This document shows positions 23,068 through 35,235 of a stretch of DNA of 64,000 nt, piece after piece. Origin of the DNA: Gonatopus flavifemur (Eukaryota; Arthropoda; Insecta; Hymenoptera; Dryinidae). The notes under the pieces are model-generated. The model was not told the origin of the DNA, searched no databases, and worked only from the letters and a program-made list of their open reading frames with translations. The stretch spans positions 55,358,001-55,422,000 of the forward strand of contig JAFFJZ010000001.1 of assembly GCA_018340375.1 (NCBI GenBank), given 5' to 3'. Positions within the stretch are counted from its first letter, which is position 1. Each line of letters starts with the position of its first letter. Position numbers and translations under genes: made by a program.

Positions 23068-25429
23068 AGTAGAAAATGTGGTAATTCCTGACCTCTTATT
23101 TTGCTCAGCGCAGTGGTCAATAATAATAAAAGGAAAACAATGTGAAATTCATTATTCGTTACGTTTATGTTATGTTGACTTTCTGCGTGGATCACAGGAA
23201 CATTCTGCAATACAGTGTACACTCCCTCAATCCATGGTTCTTTATGTGAAGACGTACTTGCACCGACAGAAAGCAAATTCTATAAAATATTCAATTCGAT
23301 TGTGATATATTATTCAGCAAAATTGGTTTCAAATATGTGAATTTCTATCAATATTTGATCTTCAGATACACGTGTTATCTCAAGTTTTCCTACATTCTTA
23401 AAAAACCATACTATCATGAAAGTGTATGTAATTTACTCTTAGTGCGTTATACGTGTGGACGATAATGAATATACTTTGTTTAACAATATAGTCTGCGCTC
23501 AATATTGATATTCATAGAGAATAGAAAAAGTGAGATAACACATTGGCGTCCATCAATGAAAATTCAATTTATCAATCTATCAAATGTATAACTGTCATGT
23601 TGGAATGGAAGCCTATTCCAAATATATATAAATAATGCACCTTGCTTTTTTTTACTTACCATTTCAGGATGTAAGTTCGACATTTCGGAATTTATTTCAA
23701 TCACAAATTCGTTACATTGAATATTCGGGTAGTTCAAATATTTCTATGTGAAAAAATCACATCTGATATAAACAATTTGTGAAGCGTTTATTTGAAACGA
23801 GTTGGGAATCAGGTTTTATATTATATTATTGATAGGTTAGGTTTACACATTCCATCTACTTTCGAAATTGATTTATCAGTAATGAAGACATGTTTAATAG
23901 ATTTATTCACGTAAGCTTCACTTTGAATGGCAGCATTGAATGTATTGAAAACTTTTGGAATGACTTTTAACAGAAAACAACACGTGCATATTTGTGTGTG
24001 CACGTTGATTATTACCGTAGAGGTTATAACCTCGTATAATCAGACACCATTGAATATTTGTCTTCAAACTGAATCACGCTGATTTCGAGGATTCCAATAA
24101 ATAACGTAAATATGTTGCAAAAGAACTTCAACTTCCGATTCCACGATCAAGGATAAGTATTAAACACTCACAATAACAGACTGAATAATGCCAATTGGCG
24201 ACACAGCCAGTATGGCATACAGTAATTATTGCGCATGTCAAGATGAAAACGGTTGTAAGATTTGAAATTGTTTTAGGAAAAGGTAGGTCGACAAACATTG
24301 ATACCCAATGTGTTTGTCGTTTCAGTTTTCACATTTTGCGGTGGCCAATCACGAGTTATTTAGGCAAAAGTACCATCAGAGATAGGAATATACTTGACAT
24401 TCGCTTGGACTTTGCATTTTAGTAACATATTAAGAAATTATCTGTATATTATATGGTAAATTATTCAAAGTTAGATAATTCAATTTTCATACTTGCTGAG
24501 AATGAATTCATTTATTTGAGGAATTTTGACTACGTTTAGATACTTCTTTGAAGGAAACAAAATGTTTGTATCAAAGTATACACATTTTACTATCGTCAAT
24601 ATGAGAAATGAATCCATTCGAACGTAATTAAAACGAAAATTCTTTAATGTCCTTCACTTGCCAGTAAAAATGGGAGTTTTGAATATCGGATTTCTCTCAG
24701 TGTAGGAAATTTCATACACATTTATCAGAAATTGATTTCCTACCCACTGAATAGAATTTTTTTTTTTTTAGTGCTTCTCCATGTTTATACTGAGTTCAAA
24801 ATTCCAATTTTGCGGAGCTCTTTTCGGTCTTACATTCTGTGAGACTGGAGATGTGATTCGTGATCCATGTAAGAAAATTAAATACAACTAGGGCTGAACT
24901 AGGCATGCATTGTGTATAGAAATGGACATAGAAAACTATGCATGTTGAAGTAACTCATTCATTAGGTTCGTTCGTTCTACGTGCTCGGAGTTACTCCAAC
25001 TTATATCAAACCAATCATCTCGTTGCTTAGACTGGAAGTAGCGAACCCAAAATACTTGGAGCGAGGTGGGGTAACTTGGGACATACGTAAACGAACTTAG
25101 CTATTGATTCCCTTCTTAAATATCGAGGATAGTTTCTGCATGCTCATTTGCATACATAATTAATGTCTAGTTTAGACCTAGCTGGTCTACTTTTTTCACA
25201 TGAGAAACTATCGTACACGATGCATAAAATATCCATTTATGCGAATTTCACATCTCTTCATGAGTTCGATTATGAATAAGTTGATAAAGAAGAAAATACT
25301 ATGTGTAATACCATCAATCAATTAGTACTGCTTTGATACGGTAACTTAGGTTGTCATTACATCGAGTTGAAAAACGACAGAAAGCGAGTCTTGGAAATCT
25401 CTTCGTTGAAAAGTGAGGCGAACACTCAC

Positions 25430-25484
25430 CTCTTTTTTTAGCTAAGGGTTTCGCGATTCGCTTTTTGCCCTTTCGCAGAGCCAT
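25430..25484 (-). CDS. Possible short first exon
   Basis: ATG at 25484-25482 opens 18 very basic codons (MALRKGKKRIAKPLAKKR) followed directly by a strong donor GAG|GTGAGT. It lies 45 bp downstream of the exon-1 donor of the DUF4806-like gene on the same strand. No downstream partner exon was found. It could be an alternative first exon or chance. Confidence 0.25.
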
Positions 25485-25529
25485 GTGACGCTCACCTTAG
25501 CGCAAATACAATTGATATTGAATACTAAC

Positions 25530-25725
25530 CGTATCTTCCAAATACAGAAACTTTGTATCTTGTAAATTTGAATTTGTTCAAATTTATTCTTTCTCCTTTC
25601 AAAACATTCCTTAAAATTTTGTCTGGCATATTATCTGGGTACCTGCAAAATCCATCCTTCACCCAGTCTGCAGGTACAATTTGCACCGCGTTGTCGCAAG
25701 AGAAAATAACAACACAGTACTGCAT
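25530..25725 (-). CDS. DUF4806-like gene, exon 1 (N-terminal module)
   Basis: ATG at 25725-25723, donor TACG|GTTAGT at 25529. It encodes MQYCVVIFSCDNAVQIVPAD, WVKDGFCRYP, then ILRNVLKGE and FTRYKVSVFGRYG. A start with a beta-strand, IVP..W, a Cys/Tyr-Pro segment and Y.V.V.G.YG matches the N-terminal module that precedes the linker in DUF4806 proteins as I know them. It leaves one base (G), which agrees with exon 2 at 8179. The intervening 17.3 kb contain the EnSpm-like element and several MITEs. An alternative is that this is a solitary relic exon. Confidence 0.5.
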
Positions 25726-25735
25726 GTTGTTCCTT

Positions 25736-25773
25736 TATATATATATACACATATACATACATACACACATACG
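25736..25773. repeat. TA/ACAT-rich microsatellite
   Basis: Alternating tatata, acatatacat and acacacat units just upstream (on the minus strand) of the exon-1 ATG. From 25775 to 27140 no gene or clear element is recognised. Confidence 0.6.
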
Positions 25774-27141
25774 TAGCCTGAAAAATCGTCATAATAAACA
25801 CAAATGTTATACATGTTCCTTGGAGGATCCATCATCGGACTCAAGGGGATGCTAGAGGGTCATCAAACCTCTCTTTCTTTCGTATAAACATGGCCTTTTC
25901 TAACCAACGTGGTCAGTCGATAAACGCTAGTAACCCCTTGACATCCACAATTCATATTTACAAAGATCAGGGAATGGAAGTTTTTGGCAGGTATGGTTTC
26001 AAATGACACCCATGGATTAAAAAATTTCATCTGAAAAACTTCTTCCCATATCAGCAAGAATTTATTAATCATGGAGACCCGATTGAAAATGACTGCTTCA
26101 CAAAATAATAAGGAGAAGGGTTCAAAATTTCGAATGGAATATATTCCTTTGCCACAAAAATTGATTTCGAATTCATGTTCAACCTATTCTCACTAACATG
26201 AGAGAGATGTATGTATATTATTGAAAGAACTTTTATAGATTCAAATTCCTCATTTACAATCATTGTAAAAAATGTTCATGCAAAAATAAAACACGGAGAA
26301 GGCAGCTTAGAAATGGAGTAATTTTTAGGAGAATTCAAGAATATTTCTCAATATGTCAATAATATTAGGACAGCTTGCATTTTTGTGGCACCGTCCTCGA
26401 CAAGACTGAAATATGAGAGGGAATCGATGAATTGTAAGACGCTTTCTGTTCAGGAAATTGTTAAATTGTTGAAAAATTGTTCATTACTCTTATGTGGTGT
26501 ACCTGTTGATACTTGGTCATTTCTCAAAAGTAAAAGTCATCAATGTTTTATGTTCATTGAAGGGACAACCCAATGTGAACATCAAAAAACCAGCAAGTTT
26601 TCAAGAATATTCTTTCGGGAACTATTGAACATAATTGGATAAACCTTTTTTTCCCCTAAATATATGATGAACGAGGGTGGGAAAAAATTTTGGCCATGGA
26701 AAATATTCATTCTTGTACTCATAATGGCAAATAGAAGTATTGAAAAAACAATGTTTCCTGATCGCAGGGGTGATTTTTGCCCTCCTAATCAGAATCAGAA
26801 AATCAAATAAGTTTCTCAAGATGTGTTATCGCCCCAATCGCCCGCACCTCAACCATTTCATTTTACCGAGAATTAACAAAATGGTGGCGCTTCTTGCACG
26901 AGTGTAAGAAAAAACACCTTCTCTGCGTCATAAACCAGGTTAAATTACAAGTTAGAATTAAAATATCAACAAGGTTGAGGTACGGGCGATAACTATTGAA
27001 GCACTGAATATCGTGTTAAAATTTGAAGCTGATATGTTGGATCGTTTTTGAGTAATAACCCCTGCGCGGAATCCGAAACCTGTCGCGAAACTCAAGCGAG
27101 CGCAGTTTGAGCCTTTTTCCCAAGCATCACAAGGCAGAAAA

Positions 27142-27382
27142 CACCCTGGTTGAAAAAATCCATTGAATCTGACAAATGGAATTTCCTGAAGTTTGGCCAG
27201 AACATTGTCCGTGATTCGATAAGAATTCGCGAGATTCAACGAGATTCACATTGAAAGAATTTATTTTTCTGACCAAATCTCATTGAGAAATCACTGTTGA
27301 GATTTGGCCAGAACATTGTCCATGTTTAATTGTAATTCAGTGAGATTTGGCGAGGATCAACTGATTTTTTCAACCAGGGCAC
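27142..27382. mobile_element. Inverted-repeat element
   Basis: Ends accctggttgaaaaaatc (27142) and gattttttcaaccagggc (27363-27380) are inverted. A direct repeat tttggccagaacattgtcc lies inside near 27193 and 27303. No coding potential. Confidence 0.6.
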
Positions 27383-27678
27383 TTGGAACTACCGTAGGAT
27401 GGCAATTATATTGGCAAAAACTATCGACAAATACAAAACAAACTGATTTGAATGTTTCAACCCGTCACATTAGAATGTTCCCTTAAAACACTATGAAATA
27501 TCCTTGGATGCTCTTAAAAGTTACTGCATTTTGCAACCGCAGTTTTGTTCGTGCACTATTTATCGTTGTACATACTACAATCCATAATTATTGGTGAATT
27601 TGAGGAATTATCACGAAGTGAATACCCAGCCATCAAAATGCTCCCTTATTTGCGCCTCCACTACTAGCAGTGCTATAG

Positions 27679-27730
27679 GAGCCTTCCGAAGTAGCTGATC
27701 AGATGATCAGATCAGCTACTTCTGAAGACT
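27679..27730. mobile_element. Palindromic MITE family P, internally deleted copy
   Basis: Termini gagccttccgaagtagctga and tcagctacttctgaagactc with almost nothing between. The flanks ctatag (27673-27678) and ctatag (27731-27736) look like a 6-bp target duplication. Confidence 0.65.
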
Positions 27731-28407
27731 CTATAGTAGTAACATAGTAGCATTCCCACATTCGGGAAAATTTTTAGTAATTTCAAATGATCAGGTTGAT
27801 TGAAAAATGCGACAACCGCTTTTTATAGGTAATTTATCCGTTTTTTCAATTACAATAACTAATTTTTCGGTCTTTCTAACTGGAAGGATACAGTTATCTT
27901 GATTTTGTTAATTCAACTGATGCAAATTTCCTTCAGTATAGGATTTGGACATTGCCCTGCTACCATAAGATATATGTATTTCAATTTATAATGTAGCATT
28001 GCATCAGCCCTCCCAAAATTACCATACAGTGCTACCGAGTAGTGCGCACCTCTAGAAAGATACTACTGAATTGCTCCTATTTCAATTCAGACATCAAGAC
28101 ACATATACGCAAGGCACTTTCCAATGTATATGTGGATGGTAGCATTGCTGCCAGAAGTGTTGCCTTGATTTTGTTAGCTGAGTACTTTGTTTGATTTACG
28201 GATTTTTTGTTCTAATCCATTTTATGAATCACAATACAATAATAAGATCTCAGTGATTTCGTATGAATACGTAAAGTAACATAAAATTCAATTCAATGCA
28301 ACCCAATGAACACGAAAATCAAAATACAGCCACTCCATAACATTGAACTCTACATACTGGTATATGCACAATCCATAAAATTTTTCGTCACAGAAACATA
28401 ATCGAGT

Positions 28408-28822
28408 TTAGGGTGAACATAGACTTGTGAGGTGCGTGAACTTATTTTGAATCAGGGTTTCTAATTTGAATCAAAATGTAATTCTTGTTAAATTAATCAA
28501 CAAATTATCGCGCATAACAAACCAAAATGTTGTGGGAACCCTATCCCATAAGTGCGAATATTATAGTAACTTGTGGTTGCGACAGATGACGCGCTACAAC
28601 AGAAAACATGGAAAGCAAACTTAAATGAGCATGTTTCGTGTGTTCCCAGCTGTAGCGCGTCGTCTGTCGCATCCACAGCTCACTATTGTACCCGCAATCA
28701 TAAAGTAGGGTTTCCCAAAATTTTCATTCTTTTTGCACGAAGATTTGTTGAATAATTCAACAAGAATCACATTTTGATCCGGATTAAGAACCCTGATTCC
28801 AAAGAGGTTAACTCACCCTAGT
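28408..28822. mobile_element. Foldback MITE, about 415 bp
   Basis: Outer ends tagggtgaacatag and aactcaccctag. Matching inverted pairs follow (tgaatcagggtttc with aaccctgattcc; gttaaattaatcaac with gttgaataattcaac; gacagatgacgcgctac with gtagcgcgtcgtctgtc). Nearly the whole element is one diverged palindrome. Confidence 0.7.
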
Positions 28823-28976
28823 ACTAGACCGAGCGATCCAGTAAGTGGCTCTATCTGGATATCTATGGTGCAGACATAGAGGATAAGTGAACGTGTCTCT
28901 TTCACATAAGCTCCACCCTGTGTTCACGTACACCGATCATGTGAAAACCGAGAATATGTGCACTTTTTGGCGGTAG

Positions 28977-29319
28977 AGTGTTGCAGACCCGAAGGTTCAT
29001 TTTCCCGAAAGTTTTACATTTTACATTTACCGAATTGCAGAGGAGCCTTCCGAAATAGCTGATCTGATCATCTGGTCATGACCAGATCACCATTGATTGG
29101 TTGAGAGAGTGATCTGGTCATGACCAGACGATCAGGTCAGCTACTTCGAGAAGCTCCAGAATCCCGAAGGTGCACAGTCCCGAAAGATTTCCAGTAACTT
29201 TGAATAGAATTGTCAGGTGACTAGTAATGTCTAGGAATAATTCGGGACTGTGCACCTTCGGGATTCTGCAATTCGGTACATCGGACTTTCGTGAAAATGA
29301 ACCTTCGGGACTGCGACAC
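28977..29319. mobile_element. Composite foldback element with nested MITE
   Basis: Outer arms gacccgaaggttcattttc (28988) and gaaaatgaaccttcgggac (29293). An inner inverted pair cagaatcccgaaggtgcaca and tgtgcaccttcgggattctg lies at 29157 and 29249. The family P MITE at 29041-29157 sits just inside the left outer arm. Confidence 0.65.
29041..29157. mobile_element. Palindromic MITE family P, copy 3
   Basis: Same termini and ctggtcatgaccag core as 5642-5757; inserted in another inverted-repeat element. Nothing recognisable lies between 29320 and 30030. Confidence 0.65.
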
Positions 29320-30030
29320 TGCTCACTCATCATATCTGAAGTTAGTGCAACACAGAACGGAAGAAATGAAAGCGCGACGTAATATATGGAAGTTTCCGTA
29401 TGATCCTGCATCTCACACAGCACAGCTATGTCTTAAATGAGCTCACGTTATGTCCGTTCCGAAATGATTCTTGAAAAATCTTTTTGGTTTCTTTTTGAAT
29501 ACCAGGGATTCATAAAAAAACTGTTTATGGACTACCATAACGGAGACTCTTGATAAATTTATAGAGAATTCTGTATCAATACATCGGGCCCATCGTGTTG
29601 TATGGGATATACCATCAAAAATCAGCAACTGGACAAAATATCTGCACAAAAGGCTATTTTTCGTTCATTTCAGATTCGAAATCTCAGATTGAAGGATTGT
29701 GATGGCTACAAAGTGGACATTCTACACAAATTTTACTGCGCGAGTTGTATGCTTGCTTATATTTGTACAAATGTTCCGAATATCGTTTAGTGAGAAATCT
29801 TCAACAACTCTCTAACACACAATTGATGATTGAACCCTTAATGATTGGAATGTTTCTATTTGGAGGAGGAAAAGCGCAAGAAAGAAGGAGAACAAGTTAC
29901 AGAGTGATAGACGCACAAGAATCATGCACAGACGGATGGGCATATCCGTCACAAAGAATTTGTCTGTGTGCGTGATTACTTACTCCAATATATTTGGAAT
30001 TCCTTATGCTCATATTCACACTGATCATCA

Positions 30031-30450
30031 GCTCCCGTACAGCACAACCACCGATACTCCACCTGAGACTTCGGTGGACCAGAGGTGGAGAATTGGTGGA
30101 GAAATGGGAGCCGTGGAAATAAGGGAGAAATAAGGGAGAGTCTCCGTTGAGGCAAGGGAGAGGCGACGGAGAAATGTCCGCCCCCTGTATTCTCAGTAAA
30201 ACTTAAATCCGTGAATTCATACATTCAGATTTGGTTACGTAAATGCACCAATAAGAATTATATCGAAAATACAGGGGGCGGACATTTCTCCGTTGCCTCA
30301 ACGGAGACTCTCCCTTATTTCTCCCTTATTTCCACGGCTCTCATTTCTCCACCAATCCTCCACCTCCAGTCCACCTCCAGTCCACCTCCAGTCCACCGAA
30401 GTCCTAGGTGGAGGATCGGTGGTTGTGCTGTACGGGCTATCATATATTCT
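30031..30450. mobile_element. Foldback element with about 170-bp arms
   Basis: Left arm begins ctcccgtacagcacaaccac; the right arm ends gtggttgtgctgtacggg. Inner pair gtccgccccctgtattctc (30178) and gaaaatacagggggcggac (30264). Part of the right arm carries three copies of an 11-bp tandem cacctccagtc (30361-30395). A related fragment with the gtgctgtacgggc end lies at 35261-35370. From 30450 to 32140 nothing is recognised. Confidence 0.75.
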
Positions 30451-32148
30451 GAACCGATTGTTTGTCTACAGGTTTTTTTTGTGATTTCATTGTGATGATA
30501 TTGTTCATACAAACAGACAATGCATGTGGAATACTGATCATAATTCAGAATAACTATTTCGAACAAAATAGTTATTTCATATTCATGTAATAATGCTTCA
30601 CTTTCAAACAAACTGTTTAGGTTGATTGATACAGTTGAATTATTTCTTCAAGTGTAGGTCAAAAGTAATAAGATTTGAAAGTTCATGTGTTGATCATATC
30701 AGCTACAGTGGTGAATGAAATTTTTTCAAAGTGAATTTCATATAAAACCCTCAATTCCATGTAGTGCAGAGGGGTAATTTCTTTTCAACGCCACGGATCA
30801 ACTGAATCGTTGATCCACGAGATGAATCGATTACTTCAAACCTTCTTAATAACAACCGTATACATACGATAAACACAGGTATCTAAGATGAAAATAAAAT
30901 TTGGAGAACAATTATCTGAAAATTTGAAACTCTGACTCTGTACAGCGAATAATAAAATTTTATAGATTGATCGTGAGAACTTCGATTCTCTCATGGATTT
31001 CACTTTGAGTCATTTGGTATAGAAGAAAATTCAACTGAATGGTACTGCCACTGCCTGACTGTTAGTATCCCATCCCTGTGTATCTCGTGTATACCATCTG
31101 GGTTTCTCAGAATTTGAAACTTAAGTGTTGTATAACTAGTATAAACTTGAATCCTGATTATGTTGATGATAAGAAAACTTTGAAAAAAAGTTCGATAGAA
31201 AACTATCTTGAATTTTATTTTTAGTCATTTGATATGAAAGGAAACTCTATCCAATGGTGATAACTCTACCCAACTGTTGATATCCTTGTATCCGATCTGT
31301 TTTTTTCACAATCCGGAAATTTGGTTGTATGTAACTACCGTGAACTTGAATTCTGATTATTTTGATTAAGAAAAGGAACAATTCCGACACAATGAGCGCT
31401 CATGTTTGAAATGTTGAAGAACATTCATTCTATATAAAATGAAAGCAACGGTGGCTTGAGAATTATGAAAAGATATTATGTTTTAGGTATCCCTCGTGAA
31501 TGCAGTAACAGCGGTAAATTTTCTAACATTCAATGGGCTTGATTTCGCTGTAAAAAGATTGTTCCTGAAAATCAGGAAAAATGTATCTTGCACTATGAAT
31601 TTTCAAAAAAATTTGCCGATTTGGAGGAAATGTTGCTGACTTCTTAGAACAAATTTGTGTAATCCGAAAAGTAGTTGATGAAAATTTTGTGAAATCAATT
31701 GTGACATTTAAGGAAAAACGATGGTACCCCGAGAAACAAAAAAATTAGATCCAATGAAATTTATGCAGATGTCATGAGATATATGTACATTTCTTCAGAT
31801 GTAAATGTTGACAAAGATCTGTATAAGTTTCCTGATATCTACTTACATACAAGGACTTCAACTTCTGAAAAAATCCGAAAAAATATGGGTAGATTCAAAA
31901 AGATCTGTGGAGATTTCTTCACATTTCCACGCATCGTTTGAATTTCTCTCTCTCTTGCAAAATTCGAATCCTTGAATGTAAGTAGATATCAAGAGGTTTG
32001 TACACATTTTTGCCGAAATTTAGATCTGAAGAGATCTACATGTGTCTCAAGAGATGTACACACACGGAAAACCCGAATGTATCAATATTTGGAAAAATGA
32101 CTGTCAATTTAGAGAAAAAGACAATCGCTGAAAAATCTTCGTAGTGAA

Positions 32149-32311
32149 CAGTGATGCCAGGAAAGACGGTGTGGACCGAAAAATCAGCCCCTCTACCGCG
32201 CACACGATGAAACTTTCGTATACATGTGAGTCACACGTATACGAACGTGTCATTGTGTGAACAATGGAGGGGCTGATTTTTCGGTCCGCACCGTTTTTCC
32301 TGGCATCACTG
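32149..32311. mobile_element. hAT-superfamily MITE with perfect 8-bp TSD
   Basis: Starts CAGTGATGCCAGGAAAGACG and ends with the near reverse complement tttttcctggcatcactg. Flanked on both sides by gtagtgaa (32141-32148 and 32312-32319). CAGTG ends and an 8-bp duplication are diagnostic of hAT elements. At 163 bp it is non-autonomous. Confidence 0.85.
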
Positions 32312-32408
32312 GTAGTGAATCTACCATGTATTGATAATTTCACTGTGAGAAATAACAAAAAGACTATCAACCGTCAGTAATTTCGCTACGAAGTTTCGGT
32401 GAACTCAC

Positions 32409-32583
32409 TAAGGCTGGCGTACCACGAACGGAAAAAGTGACGGAAAGCGGATCGCGGTCCCAATACTTTCCAAGTATGCCTAGTTGTATCTGGTTCCATT
32501 CAACAGTCACTAAAAATTCTGAAAATCTATTGATTCCGCGATCCGCTTTCCGTCACTTTTTCCGTTCATGGGACGCCAGCCTA
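32409..32583. mobile_element. Foldback MITE, family Q
   Basis: Termini taaggctggcgt and acgccagcct. Inner pair gacggaaagcggatcgcgg and ccgcgatccgctttccgtc. The internal sequence, reversed, recurs at 39250-39365. Confidence 0.7.
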
Positions 32584-32737
32584 AAAATATTCTCCTCCGA
32601 ACCTCTTTTTCCCTAGATTGATAGTCATCTTTCTGAATATTAACAAACTCGGTCTTTCCGTAGACCTCCCATTAGATCAAATGTTTTTTTTTTCCTCGGG
32701 ACAACACAATATTGAACCGACTAATGAAAAACATTAA

Positions 32738-33640
32738 TTAACAGTGTAACAAAGTAAATGTTGCAAACACACCTTCTGATTTTGGCAAGGGGAGGAGCAT
32801 TAATTTCTTCTTCACATTACGGATGGACCACATTTTTGATTTGCGCGATAATTTGCTCACTCGACAAATCCCGACCAATGATGACGCACACGGTAAGTCA
32901 CACAAGTTTTTAATAACGGTAAAACTTCGACCGACTATGACCACTTTTTTTTCAAATGTACCAATTTCGTCGATCCGTATAATTTCCCCAGTATTCATTA
33001 GACAGCAACCATTACCCTTTGAAGGAGATAACATAAAATTTTTGAAATATACCTTTTGGTAGCGAGGATTCGGAGAATACCCACAGTAACGGTTAAGCTT
33101 GTAATATTTAGTCTCTGTTTCGACATGTTGTTTTTCTTGAGTAGAAGGAAACTTTATATTCAAATTTTTCATTTCACCATACCGTTTAATGATTTGTTGG
33201 AGTGGTTTTTCTGCTTTGCGAATCAATCTTTTCAAGTGTCGTAAGAAATTTTCAAAAACAAACGCACTAAATGAATCTAGAACACCATGCCGAGTTACAT
33301 CTTCAGCCAAGTGAATTGAACAATGAACATTGAAAGACATGAATTTTTGTCCATACAGTTCACTAAATTCTGTAACAAAAAGTTTCAATAGCTTGTGAGC
33401 ATATGTAACAACTTTAGAATCGGTATTCGAACATAATATGCGAATGGCAACGTGAAATACGGTAAAGTGTTGCAATAAACGATCTCTTTCATTCACGATG
33501 GATGAAAGGACAATAGGACCTATGTACAATAGAAAGAATCGGAATTCCGTTGCCTTGAATTTTCCCAATTCTGTCAAACTTCTCATTTTACGGGAGAATT
33601 CTACTGGAATATAACTTTTGATACTTTCGATATATTCTGC
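32738..33640 (-). pseudogene. Tnp2/DUF4218-type transposase, C-terminal fragment
   Basis: Open from the junction near 33640 to a stop at 32738-32740. Motifs: KATEFRFFLLYIGPIVL, FSELYGQKFMSFNVHCSIHL, FENFLRHLKRLIRKAEKPLQ, and a C-terminal segment ending SEGVFATFTLLHC. The KA.E.R.FLLY.GP and N.H...HL pattern is that of the region following the catalytic core in EnSpm-like transposases. The N-terminal two thirds are missing, cut where a LINE reverse transcriptase fragment begins in the opposite orientation. The extra codons upstream of 33640 in this frame are antisense to that fragment. Confidence 0.65.
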
Positions 33641-34201
33641 GCCAGGCATAGATGGCATAAGTGCGGACCTTATAAAAGCCTCCAGTGAAGGAACTCGTGA
33701 CGCACTGTTTGAATTGATTAGAGATATGTACGAAAAAGGCGAAGTACCGGAAGATTTCCAAAAGAATAAAATTGTCGCTATCCCGAAAAAACAAGGGGCA
33801 GACAAATGCGAGAACTACAGAACGATCAGTTTAACTTCACATGCTTCGAAAATACTGACCAAAATTATATACAGGAGGATGGAAAATAAAATAGAGAGTA
33901 GATTGGCAGAGGATCAGTTTGGTTTTAGAAAAAATAGGGGAACGCGAGAAGCAATCTTAGCACTCAGGGCAGTAATAGAGAAAAGGATAGCGCTGAAGAA
34001 ATCTGTGTACATAGGTTTTGTAGATATACAAAAGGCTTTCGATAATGTGGACTGGGAGAAGATGTTTGCGATCCTGAAGAAGGTGGGAATAAATTATAAA
34101 GATAGAAGAATAATATACGAATTATATAAGAATCAAAGTGCAATAATAGACATAGAGGGTCAGGAAGGGGAAGCACAAATAAGAAGAGGGGTGAGACAAG
34201 A
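33640..34201 (+). pseudogene. LINE reverse transcriptase fragment, cut at both ends
   Basis: Open frame starting APGIDGISADLIKASSEG, then NYRTISLTSHASKILTKI, DQFGFRKNRGTREAI, VGFVDIQKAFDNVDWEKMF-like palm motif (positions near 34010), and ending IRRGVRQ at 34200, where the usual G-C-x-L-S-P would follow. The YADD box is absent. Both ends are abrupt. Sequence differs from the 12.9-17.9 kb LINE, so this is a second family. Confidence 0.75.
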
Positions 34202-34399
34202 AAATTTGCTGAAAAAAGACCGAAAACATCGGTTATTTTGAATCTGCTAGGGAATGATATATCAGAAGAGTTTGTGATAAAAATTGTGATACCTTGCAAT
34301 GGAAATGAAAGTTCCAGTGGTGAAACTGAATATGGATTGAGTATTCTGTTCCTTTGATATTTCCACCGACCAAGTGACTACTTCGTAAATCTGTTATCA

Positions 34400-34780
34400 G
34401 GAATATTACATAGGAAGCAACCCAGTTCAAGTATTTCGAAGGATACTTTCATGAACTGTGTGTTATTTAGGAATACATCAGGAAATTCTACGTAAAAATA
34501 CGATCGGAAATTTATCCAAAATCTTACATACAAAACGATAGTGAATCACGATGGAAACCACGAAAAGATATGATTGAAATGGTATCCGAAATATTACATA
34601 AAAAACGATAGCCATGCATCTTGGAGATCAAGAAAGGAACTGATAGAGTCCTTATATGAAATTGAAGATAAAAAACGATAGTACTGTGATGAAAAAATCA
34701 CGAAAGGATGACATAGAATCTCTGTCGGGAATACAGGATAAAATCTCATACAACTACGATTCAAAGTCCATATTCAAAAC
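34400..34780. repeat. Degenerate 70-bp tandem repeat
   Basis: The motif aaaacgatag recurs with cgata at 34536, 34606 and 34676 (exact 70-bp spacing), with diverged units on either side. It ends in a short palindrome (34772-34813: aaacgatagaaaa, ttttctatcg). No gene seen. Confidence 0.6.
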
Positions 34781-34940
34781 GATAGAAAACTTTCCTATCG
34801 TTTTCTATCGCGTTTTGTCATCAGGGATATAATTTAACAACTAATTGCTCATTGACAGTGACGCATCTGCGCCTAAGCCAACCTAAGCCATGGCCTAGGG
34901 GCGGCACCACGATATAATTTATATATACTAATATAAAACT

Positions 34941-35235
34941 TCCCAGATAATACACGAAGAATTCTTTTTCAGGAGCAAGAATAGAACTCTTCCAAAACTC
35001 TTTTCGAACTAATGAATCCTCATAGAGCTCTGGAGGAGTTCAATCTGTCGGACATTAACAAGCTCTTTGAGAATATCAGAAGTATTGTTTGAGTACTCTC
35101 AAAGAACTTGTTAATGTCCGACAGATTGAACTCCTCCAGAGCTCTATATGAATTCATTAGTTCGAAAAGAATTCTTGAAGAGTTCTATTCTTGCTCTCGA
35201 AAAAGAATCCTCCGTGTGTTATCTGGATTATATAT
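34941..35235. mobile_element. Foldback MITE with about 130-bp arms
   Basis: Arms about 34944-35072 and 35096-35232. Outer ends cccagataatacac and gtgttatctgg. Inner pair ctgtcggacattaacaagc and cttgttaatgtccgacag. Arms are highly similar. From 35375 to 36180 no gene is recognised. Confidence 0.8.

Larger units (their letters stand above)
12238..23070 (-). mobile_element. CACTA/EnSpm-like DNA transposon (limits approximate)
   Basis: The unit comprises the transposase pseudogene (19711-12238) and a six-exon companion gene directly upstream on the same strand (22821-19905). A transposase plus this companion is an arrangement I associate with animal Tnp2/EnSpm-like elements. True termini were not found. 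The palindrome at 22896-23067 contains cactacact motifs and could mark the upstream edge. A LINE (12936-17877) is nested inside. Confidence 0.5.

Noticed and set aside
30211..30611. Pro/Ser/Thr-rich open frames
   Set aside because: They lie in foldback arms and an 11-bp tandem repeat; the same text appears inverted at 30031-30200.
32738..33805. A single 355-codon protein including residues upstream of 33640
   Set aside because: The first 55 or so codons are antisense to a reverse transcriptase fragment; only the part below 33640 is transposase.
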